Both the position numbers and the translations under genes were made by a program. This document shows positions 35,275-40,918 of a DNA stretch of 40,918 nt, piece by piece. The first letter of the stretch is position 1; each line of letters begins with the position of its first letter. Below the pieces are notes generated by a model. It was not told the DNA's origin. It did not search any database and saw only the letters and a list, made by a program, of their open reading frames with translations. The DNA is from Bacillota bacterium. Its GTDB lineage: Bacteria; Vulcanimicrobiota; JAJTBE01. Location: NCBI GenBank assembly GCA_021287065.1, contig JAJTBE010000120.1, positions 1-40,918 on the forward strand, in the 5' to 3' direction.

Positions 35275-36111
35275 ATGAATATATACGAAGAAATAATCTC
35301 GGATGTGAAAGCATCCGGGATTTTTGTTGACAAGGAAATTGCAGCGGAGAGAATCTGTGTCGGAGTTCATTATACATGCGTAAAACTCTCTAACGGCAAG
35401 GCCGGTCTTTGCTGTTCATGTGCAAAGGATCAGCTCAGGGATGAGGGAAGGGATGAGGGAAAGGATGAGGGAAAGGATGAGTTTATCAATTCCTTTTCCG
35501 GTCCGGCTGAACTTGAAGGCAAGCCTGCCCTTGAACTTGCAGGTTACGCAGGAAGCTCCAATATACTGAAATCGGTTATAGGAGCTGCAACACTCAACGC
35601 CCTTATGGCTTCAATGCCCCAGTTTGACGGGGATAATTTTGCAAACAGCTGCAGGGGGGATACCCTGAGCCTTCTGAATATCAAATCATCAGACACAGTA
35701 TCTATGGTTGGAGCTTTTCCTCCATACACTGCAAAACTGAAGGGTCTTGTAAAAAAACTCTATGTGATAGATAAAGATCCTGATATAGAAATATGCGAGG
35801 GTTTCCCTGTGGTGAGGGGGGAAGAAGCATACAAAACCATCTCCGGTTCGGATGTTGTTATTATAACCGCCGTTACATTCGCCAATGCCACCCTTGAAGG
35901 ACTGCTGGAAATTTTGGTTCCGGGTCAGAGAGCTGCCCTTGTGGGGCCGTCGGTTGCACCTTATGCAGCACCCTTTTTCAAACGGGGAATCACACTGCTG
36001 AGCGGTTCACTTGTAACGGATTCTGATAAAGCAATGTCAACAGCATCCTGCGGAGGCAATGTCCACGCTCTCAAAAACTATGCCCGTAAGATCAATATTC
36101 TGAAATCGTGA
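35275..36111 (+). CDS. DUF364 (DUF4213) putative heavy-metal chelatase-like protein
   Basis: 278 residues. An N-terminal DUF4213-like part (VGVHYTCVKLSNGKAGLCCSC) is followed by a Rossmann-like DUF364 domain, with VSMVGAFPPYTAKL, LYVIDKDPDI, SDVVIITAVTFANATLEGLLEI and GPSVAPYAAPFFKRGI. Family members are linked to metal or metallophore handling, without proven chemistry. It carries a 12-bp tandem repeat (35437-35480) encoding RDEGRDEGKDEGKDE, an acidic, charged loop between the two parts and probably a recent expansion. It starts 13 nt after the giant gene with no clear ribosome site, so it is likely coupled to it. Its stop directly abuts the stop of the convergent gene at 36112. Confidence 0.82.
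   Translation: MNIYEEIISDVKASGIFVDKEIAAERICVGVHYTCVKLSNGKAGLCCSCAKDQLRDEGRDEGKDEGKDEFINSFSGPAELEGKPALELAGYAGSSNILKSVIGAATLNALMASMPQFDGDNFANSCRGDTLSLLNIKSSDTVSMVGAFPPYTAKLKGLVKKLYVIDKDPDIEICEGFPVVRGEEAYKTISGSDVVIITAVTFANATLEGLLEILVPGQRAALVGPSVAPYAAPFFKRGITLLSGSLVTDSDKAMSTASCGGNVHALKNYARKINILKS
35437..35480 (+). repeat. 12-bp in-frame tandem repeat in the DUF364 gene
   Basis: Nearly four units of (a/g)GGATGAGGGA(a), encoding RDEG/KDEG. Units are nearly identical, so copy number could vary by slippage without breaking the frame. Confidence 0.8.
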
Positions 36112-37749
36112 TTATTTATTTGCTTTTTTCAGTGTTATGCCGCCAATGATCACTTCCTTTTCAGTTTCCTGAATCGTCGGAGAAGCTTGTTCCTGAGCAG
36201 GAGCTTGCTCAGTTTCTTTTTTGAATGCTTCAACCTTCTGTTCGTTTAAGGTTGACATGTTAAACTGTCTGACTGTATTGTTCTTGTTGTCCACAGCGGT
36301 TATTGTCTTTGATTTTGTATCCACCTGAAACTGTGTAAGTTCTCCGGGGGAAATGGCGGCGCTTGTAATCTGGCCGCTCTGCCCGTCGAGACCGTAAACT
36401 CCATGTTTGGTCAGAACAAAGAATGATCCATCGTCTGCTTTAGCTGCTTTTTTTATGTCAGGCATCTCCTGCTTTCCGTCAGGTCTGAAAAACTGCTCAT
36501 TTAATGAAACAGTCCATTTTGAATTGCCGGTGGCAGGATCCAGAGCTTCCAGAGTTCCTGTGTCTTCGTCGGAAATATGAATAATAGTGTCTTTGTCAAC
36601 ATAGAGGGGACCCTTGAAAATGGAACCGGCGCTGTCTTTTTTCCAGTAAGTTTTATTGAGATCGTTCTGATCAACACAGATTATCTCTTCGCCGGATTTT
36701 GTCGTTCTGAGGGGACCTTCGGCATAGCTCTGAAGAATCAGTTTGCCATCTCTCGAGTCAACGAATTTTATATATTTGTGCTTCTGTTCGCCTGCTATGG
36801 TAAAGAATGTGTCGCCGCAATTTTTCCCTGCGAGGTAATCTTTTTTCTGTATCCAGACTTCCTGACCATTGCTCTTGTCATAACACTGAATTCTGTCATA
36901 ATCCACCCTGAACAATCTGTCGGGATTATCGCTGAATGATGCCGGAGGATCAAAACCTGATACTGTCCACTTTATTTTATCATCAGGAGTGATGCAGTAT
37001 GTGAGAACATCCATTGGAACATAGTTTGTTCCCTCTTTTTTGCCTTCAAGCACAAACCCCTGAACGAGAAGGTTTCCATCAGGTTCTTCATTTACAAATA
37101 TTGTTTTGGAAATAGGAGGCGTGCCGATAGGTTCATCCCAGAAACCAAGTTGGATTGTATTCTTTTCTTTACCGTTCTGACCTAATCTTGTGAAGCAGAG
37201 GTGATCTTCAACTTTTCTCATCACAGCTATATCGCCGTTATTTAAAACCTTAACAGGGGTGTTGAAGGCGGCGCCCAGATCCATATTCCATTTTTCATCT
37301 CCCGTTGCCGGGTCGAAGGCTCTTAATTTATTATCCTTGCAGTTGGCTAAAACCGAGCCGTCTTTTCCTTCGATAAGAGGTTCGTTGGTGGCAGTAAATG
37401 GCGATGCCAAATCCCTGACCCACTGGGTATCTCCCGTCTTTCCGTCAAATTTGCAGAATCTGTCGTTTTTTACCGAATAGAAGCTGCCGTCTGAACCAAA
37501 AAGGCAGCTGTTGTATGAATTTTCAAACCCGTCAAGTTTTGTTTCAAAGTTGGCGGGGGTTGACTGGGTGGATTTAGGTCCCTTTTCAAATAGAGAGCTG
37601 ATTTGATTCTGTGAGAGGCCGAATTGAGGTTTTACCTGTCCTGTTGTCTGGACCTGATCGTTTCCGAAAACTGACGCTGCCTGCTTTGGTGCAGGTTTTC
37701 CCTGGGTAAGATATGGATTCTGTATTGAACTGCTGTCATTGATTTTCAT
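36112..37749 (-). CDS. PQQ-like beta-propeller protein with IGGI-KK tail (paralogue A)
   Basis: 545 residues from the ATG at 37749 (GGAGG 7 nt upstream). A longer frame to 37824 reads through the promoter. The N-terminus MKINDSSSIQNPYLTQGKPA is polar with no signal peptide, unlike most propellers of this type. Residues about 65-510 are PQQ-like propeller blades (e.g. KLRAFDPATGDEKWNMDLG, LEALDPATGNSKWTVSL). A Q/E-rich linker leads to the C-terminus TEKEVIIGGITLKKANK. It is highly similar to the protein at 37961 over its whole length. No catalytic or cofactor residues are recognised. The promoter (TTGATC-17-TATAAT) and a direct-repeat operator lie upstream. Confidence 0.88.
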   Translation of the reverse strand: MKINDSSSIQNPYLTQGKPAPKQAASVFGNDQVQTTGQVKPQFGLSQNQISSLFEKGPKSTQSTPANFETKLDGFENSYNSCLFGSDGSFYSVKNDRFCKFDGKTGDTQWVRDLASPFTATNEPLIEGKDGSVLANCKDNKLRAFDPATGDEKWNMDLGAAFNTPVKVLNNGDIAVMRKVEDHLCFTRLGQNGKEKNTIQLGFWDEPIGTPPISKTIFVNEEPDGNLLVQGFVLEGKKEGTNYVPMDVLTYCITPDDKIKWTVSGFDPPASFSDNPDRLFRVDYDRIQCYDKSNGQEVWIQKKDYLAGKNCGDTFFTIAGEQKHKYIKFVDSRDGKLILQSYAEGPLRTTKSGEEIICVDQNDLNKTYWKKDSAGSIFKGPLYVDKDTIIHISDEDTGTLEALDPATGNSKWTVSLNEQFFRPDGKQEMPDIKKAAKADDGSFFVLTKHGVYGLDGQSGQITSAAISPGELTQFQVDTKSKTITAVDNKNNTVRQFNMSTLNEQKVEAFKKETEQAPAQEQASPTIQETEKEVIIGGITLKKANK

Positions 37750-37795
37750 AATACGGCCTCCGGTTTTTTGTATCTTTTTATCTTCCTGTAACTTA

Positions 37796-37824
37796 ATTAT
37801 AATCCTGTGGAAAAACATGATCAA
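37796..37824 (-). promoter_or_regulatory. Sigma-70-type promoter of propeller paralogue A
   Basis: Minus strand: -35 TTGATC (37819-37824), 17-bp spacer, -10 TATAAT (37796-37801), about 47 nt before the ATG at 37749. Confidence 0.7.
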
Positions 37825-37845
37825 TATAAGATTGGGTGAACAACT

Positions 37846-37862
37846 TTAACATAATGTAAACA
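37846..37862 (-). promoter_or_regulatory. Candidate operator: direct repeat TGTTTA-N5-TGTTAA
   Basis: Minus-strand TGTTTACATTATGTTAA, 45 bp upstream of the -10. Spacing to the -10 is identical in the paralogous promoter (39704). Confidence 0.55.
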
Positions 37863-37868
37863 AATGGG

Positions 37869-37905
37869 AAAAAAAGACAAAATCCCCAATGTTTGTGGGG
37901 ATTTT
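37869..37905 (-). terminator. Intrinsic terminator of propeller paralogue B
   Basis: AAAATCCCC/GGGGATTTT stem (37879-37887, 37897-37905), then a T-run on the minus strand (37869-37875), about 55 nt after the stop at 37961. Confidence 0.75.
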
Positions 37906-37960
37906 CACCTGATAAACATAAATAATCATGTAATTCGGAATTAGAACCGGAAGAAAGCTT

Positions 37961-39610
37961 CTAACTGTTGCTGTTCTTTTTAAGGGAAATTCCGCCTATA
38001 ATAACTTCCTTTTCAGTTTCCTGAATGGACGGGGGAGCAGGCTGCTGTGCCGCAGCTTCTTCCTGTTCCTTGTTAAATGCTTCCTTTCGCTGTTCTGCAA
38101 TAGATGTTGTGGGATATTGTCTGATGACATGGTTTTCCTGATCTACAGCGATGATTGTCTGGGATTTTGTATCAACCCTGAACTGTGACAATTGACCTGG
38201 TGAAATTGCTGCACTTTTCACGCCGCATTTCTGTTCGTCAATGCCAAAAACTCCATGATTGGTCATTACAAAAATTGAACCATCGTCAGTCTTAATTGCC
38301 TGATTTATCTTTGTTCTTTCTTTTTTGCCATCCTTTTTTTCATCGGGAATGAATGATTGTTCGTTGATGGCCGCAGTCCATTTTGTGTTGCCGGTGGCGG
38401 GATCCAGAGCTTCCACTATTCCTTTGTCTTCGTCGGCAATATGAATAATTACATCTTTATCCGTATATAAAGGCCCTGCAAAAATAGATCCTGCGCTGTC
38501 TTTTTTCCAGATTACTTTGTTCAGATCATTCTGATCCACGCAGATTATTTCTTCGCCTGATTTGGTTTTTCTCAGGGGACCTTCGGCGTAACTCTGGAGA
38601 ATGAGCTTGCCATCCCTTGAGTCAATAAATTTAACATATTTATGTTTCTGTTCGCCGGCAATTGTGAAATATTTGTCGCCGCAGTTTCTGTCCTGAAAAT
38701 AATTTCTCTGCTGGTTCCATACCTGCTGACCGCTGGTTTTGTCAAAAGACTGGAGCTGATCGTAATCCACCCTGAACAATCTGTCGGGGTTACCGTTGAA
38801 TGAAACAGGAGGATCAAAACCCGATATTGTCCACTTTACTTTATCGTCGGGAGTAATGCAGAATGTCAGCATATGGCTGGGAACATATTCGGTGCCTGTC
38901 TTTTTGCCTTCACGAATTGTGCCGTGTACAAGAACGCTTCCGTCAGGTTCTTCACTTAATAGCTTTGTTTTGTCAAGAGAAGATGTGCCGATAGGTTCAT
39001 CCCAGAAACCAAGTTTAATTGTGTTTTTCTCTTTTCCGTCCTGGTCTAATCTTGTCAGGCAGAGCTGGTCGTCAATTTTTCTTGCCACCATAATATCGCC
39101 GTTGCTGAGTACTTTTGCAGGGGCTTCAAAAGCAGTGCCCAAATCGATGCTCCATTTTTCATTTCCCGTAGCTGGATCATATCCCCTGAGCTTTTTGTCT
39201 ATAGAGTTGGAAATGATTGTTCCGTCTTTTCCTTCAAGGGGAAAGTCGCCTGCTGAACCAACGGAGGAAGTTGTCTTTTTTGACCAGATTACATCACCGG
39301 TTTTTCCGTCGAATTTGCAGAGTTTATTGTTCTGTGAGGCGTAAAAATTGCCGTCTGAAGCTAACAGGCAGGTTTTCTGGGAGCCGGCGAAATTACCAAA
39401 TTTCACTTCCCAGTTTGCCGATGCTGAAGGAAGTGTCTGGGGTCCTTTTTCAAATATGGAGTTTATCTGATTTTGTGAGAGGCCGAATTGAGGTTTTGTC
39501 TGGCCGGTCTGTACCTGGTCGCTTCCAAAAACCGAAGGAGTCTGCTGTTGAGCAGGCTTCCCCTGTGTAAGATAGGGATTTTGTATCGAATTGGTGTCAT
39601 TGATTCTCAT
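37961..39610 (-). CDS. PQQ-like beta-propeller protein with IGGI-KK tail (paralogue B)
   Basis: 549 residues, paralogue of the protein at 36112. The ATG has GGAGG 7 nt upstream. The N-terminus MRINDTNSIQNPYLTQGKPA is nearly identical to its sister's, with no signal peptide. Blades contain KLRGYDPATGNEKWSIDLG and VEALDPATGNTKWTAAINE. A Q/A/P-rich linker precedes the C-terminus TEKEVIIGGISLKKNSNS. The two differ most in the linkers and in a short lysine-rich insert (DEKKDGKKERTKINQ). It has its own promoter, operator and terminator, so the two paralogues are independent transcription units with the same design. Confidence 0.88.
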   Translation of the reverse strand: MRINDTNSIQNPYLTQGKPAQQQTPSVFGSDQVQTGQTKPQFGLSQNQINSIFEKGPQTLPSASANWEVKFGNFAGSQKTCLLASDGNFYASQNNKLCKFDGKTGDVIWSKKTTSSVGSAGDFPLEGKDGTIISNSIDKKLRGYDPATGNEKWSIDLGTAFEAPAKVLSNGDIMVARKIDDQLCLTRLDQDGKEKNTIKLGFWDEPIGTSSLDKTKLLSEEPDGSVLVHGTIREGKKTGTEYVPSHMLTFCITPDDKVKWTISGFDPPVSFNGNPDRLFRVDYDQLQSFDKTSGQQVWNQQRNYFQDRNCGDKYFTIAGEQKHKYVKFIDSRDGKLILQSYAEGPLRKTKSGEEIICVDQNDLNKVIWKKDSAGSIFAGPLYTDKDVIIHIADEDKGIVEALDPATGNTKWTAAINEQSFIPDEKKDGKKERTKINQAIKTDDGSIFVMTNHGVFGIDEQKCGVKSAAISPGQLSQFRVDTKSQTIIAVDQENHVIRQYPTTSIAEQRKEAFNKEQEEAAAQQPAPPSIQETEKEVIIGGISLKKNSNS

Positions 39611-39653
39611 AAACCGGCCTCCGGATTTTTCTGCTTAATTCTATCTGCAACTA

Positions 39654-39682
39654 ATTATAATGTTACCGGAAATTATGTTCAA
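39654..39682 (-). promoter_or_regulatory. Sigma-70-type promoter of propeller paralogue B
   Basis: Minus strand: -35 TTGAAC (39677-39682), 17-bp spacer, -10 TATAAT (39654-39659), 44 nt before the ATG at 39610. Confidence 0.7.
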
Positions 39683-39703
39683 CACAGATGAGATGCTTTA
39701 AGT

Positions 39704-39720
39704 TTTAATTATTGTAAACA
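39704..39720 (-). promoter_or_regulatory. Candidate operator: direct repeat TGTTTA-N5-ATTAAA
   Basis: Minus-strand TGTTTACAATAATTAAA, 45 bp upstream of the -10. The second half-site is degenerate, as at 14126. Confidence 0.5.
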
Positions 39721-39802
39721 AATAGGAAAAAAGGATGGTTTTACAGAGGAATTTGTAAGATTCGGAAAAATGTAAGATTAAAATGCTTCAGGAGAAAAAT
39801 GG

Positions 39803-40222
39803 ATGTTGAGACTGAATTCTTTAATTGGGGCGGTAAAAAGCCTTGAAGTTGCTGTAGATCTTTTCCTGAATGTTGAAAAGTATATATCTACTGATGAAAA
39901 TCTTAAAAATGTGGTCAGAGCCGGAGTCATTCAGAATTTTGAAGTTGCTTATGAACTTAGCTGGAAGTTTGTAAAACGATACCTTGAAGCACAAGTTGGC
40001 AGCGGCTATATTGATGGCATTCATAGAAAAGAGCTTTTCAGGATTGCTGCTGAACACCACCTGATTGATGATGTGGAATCCTGGTTTGATTATAACAAAG
40101 CAAGAAATCTCACTTCGCATGTTTACAGGGAAGAATATGCAGATGAAGTTGCAGAGAAAGCAGCTGCTTTTCTTTGTGATGCCAAAAAACTAATAGAAGC
40201 TCTGGAAAAACATAATGATTAA
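39803..40222 (+). CDS. HepT-family HEPN toxin (HI0074-type)
   Basis: 139 residues, all helical. It carries the HEPN RNase motif Rx4-6HxY as Arg101-NLTS-His106-Val-Tyr108. In characterised HepT toxins Arg and His form the RNase site, and the Tyr is the residue AMPylated by the partner MntA. Length and N-terminus (NSLIGAVKSLEVAV) fit the HI0074 nucleotidyltransferase-substrate-binding family. AGGAG lies 8 nt before the ATG. The stop overlaps the start of the nucleotidyltransferase gene by 8 nt, the usual arrangement of this toxin-antitoxin pair. A type VII (antitoxin modifies toxin) mechanism is inferred from the family. Confidence 0.88.
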   Translation: MLRLNSLIGAVKSLEVAVDLFLNVEKYISTDENLKNVVRAGVIQNFEVAYELSWKFVKRYLEAQVGSGYIDGIHRKELFRIAAEHHLIDDVESWFDYNKARNLTSHVYREEYADEVAEKAAAFLCDAKKLIEALEKHND

Positions 40223-40529
40223 CATGATTGACAAACATAAAGAAATCGTGCTGGAAATACTGGACAAATATACACCGGATTATGATGTATGGGTTTTTGG
40301 TTCGAGGGTAGGGGGAGATATTAAAATATACTCAGATTTGGATTTGGTTTTTCTCGGAACTGAAACAATTAGCATCAATCTGCTCGCTAATCTGGAATAT
40401 GCCTTTCAGGAATCAGATCTGCCATATAGAGTGGATATTGTTGACTGGAACCGAATATCTGAAGACTTCAGGGAAGTAATACTTGAGAAATATGAAATAT
40501 TGAAATCCTCTTCTGTCAAAACACCATAG
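40215..40529 (+). CDS. MntA-type minimal nucleotidyltransferase antitoxin
   Basis: 104 residues, a minimal nucleotidyltransferase domain. It has the full GSx10DxD signature: Gly29-Ser30, ten residues, Asp41-Leu-Asp43, with a later acidic strand YRVDIVDW supplying the third carboxylate. In studied systems MntA transfers AMP to the HepT tyrosine and blocks its RNase. All key residues are intact, so the antitoxin is predicted active. The start overlaps the toxin gene; the second ATG (40224) just after the toxin stop is an alternative giving a three-residue shorter product. A repeat (40561-40638) follows. Confidence 0.88.
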   Translation: MINMIDKHKEIVLEILDKYTPDYDVWVFGSRVGGDIKIYSDLDLVFLGTETISINLLANLEYAFQESDLPYRVDIVDWNRISEDFREVILEKYEILKSSSVKTP

Positions 40530-40560
40530 ATATAAAAAACTAATCCCGCCTCCATCCTAA

Positions 40561-40638
40561 TGTCACTGAATTAGTAAGATTTGCTCAAATCCACAGTCGA
40601 ATACTATTATTTTTCAAGGGAGGAGGTTCGGAGGAAAC
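40561..40638 (-). repeat. 78-bp dispersed repeat, inverted copy
   Basis: Its reverse complement aligns without gaps with 1703-1780 (64 of 78 positions). Confidence 0.75.
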
Positions 40639-40662
40639 TTTTTTTAAAAAAGTTTTCTCCGG
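40629..40662. repeat. Hairpin related to those of the 260-bp repeat
   Basis: CGGAGGAAAC-T/A-rich centre-GTTTTCTCCGG, an imperfect version of the 1566 and 1984 hairpins. It partly overlaps the end of the 78-bp element. Confidence 0.65.
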
Positions 40663-40773
40663 GAGCTGGGCATGTGGTTAAAATTCCCGTGAGCGAATAG
40701 ATAAATCCATGTCTTAATTCATGGGCATTGGGTATTGCTCCCCCTCATATGTTCCTTCATTCTCCCCGAAAAC

Positions 40774-40797
40774 AAAAAATCCCGTTTTCACGGGATT
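40774..40797 (-). terminator. Intrinsic terminator after tRNA-Ala
   Basis: Minus strand AATCCCGT-gaaa-ACGGGATT followed by TTTTT; about 10 nt after the tRNA 3' end. Confidence 0.85.
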
Positions 40798-40807
40798 CTC
40801 TTATCAG

Positions 40808-40880
<73 letters not shown>

Positions 40881-40892
40881 TCGACGTGGTTT

Positions 40893-40898
40893 ATAATA
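40893..40898 (-). promoter_or_regulatory. -10 box of tRNA-Ala
   Basis: Minus-strand TATTAT 13 nt upstream of the mature 5' end. The -35 would fall at or beyond the window edge. Confidence 0.4.
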
Positions 40899-40918
40899 CT
40901 CGAATTTGCTCTTAATGT

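Noticed and set aside
37750-37824. Upstream start for propeller paralogue A
   Set aside because: It would read through the -10/-35 promoter, whereas the ATG at 37749 has GGAGG and matches the paralogue's N-terminus.

Overview
The window looks like chromosome from an uncultured, probably Gram-negative (diderm) bacterium of moderate GC. The diderm guess rests on two lipoprotein signal peptides with a lipobox cysteine, a secreted penicillin-binding-protein-like hydrolase and pilin-like membrane-anchored proteins. The pilin-like pair at the left edge and the many unplaceable proteins recall candidate phyla such as Riflebacteria or Wallbacteria; this is a weak inference and no marker gene fixes the taxon.

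Layout. 1-975: two tandem pilin-like, membrane-anchored paralogues. 976-2212: a gene-free mosaic of interspersed repeats, including a 260-bp element present twice and a 78-bp element whose inverted copy lies at 40.6 kb. 2213-10151 (minus strand): DUF711/PFL protein, an unknown helical protein, a PEBP-family lipoprotein, glmS, a serine hydrolase, a double universal stress protein and a small secreted protein. 10293-11324: a phosphotransferase kinase. 11481-16797 (minus): two large paralogous helical proteins without signal peptides. 16956-19180: a SigH-like sigma factor with an N-terminal Cys-rich domain, followed by two KaiC-like ATPases. 19181-22461 (minus): beta-propeller lipoprotein, PAS histidine kinase and CheY-type regulator as one operon. 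22656-23576: a glycine-zipper protein. 23666-26793 (minus): glyA, a polytopic membrane protein and a degenerate-receiver protein. 26889-28475: TPR protein with a dead M48-like domain. 28713-36111: a 2182-residue protein built of about 47 copies of a 34-residue repeat, then a DUF364 protein. 36112-39610 (minus): two paralogous beta-propeller proteins. 39803-40529: a HepT-MntA toxin-antitoxin pair. 40808-40880: tRNA-Ala(GGC).

Most interesting signal. Four proteins of two unrelated architectures (two helical, two beta-propeller) end in the same short tail, consensus [DE]x(E/Y/F)VxIGGIx(L/I)KK, within 2-5 residues of the stop, and none has a signal peptide. The four genes, plus the gene for the glycine-zipper protein, have upstream a 17-bp direct repeat, TGTTWA-N5-(T/A)(G/T)TTAA, at distances from the -10 box (22, 32, 34, 45, 45 bp) close to multiples of one helical turn. 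Three of the five share an identical extended -10, TGATATAAT. Together with the nearby sigma factor and KaiC-like ATPases, this suggests a co-regulated set of proteins sent to one place or assembled into one structure. The sequence shows the motifs; the shared function is inference.
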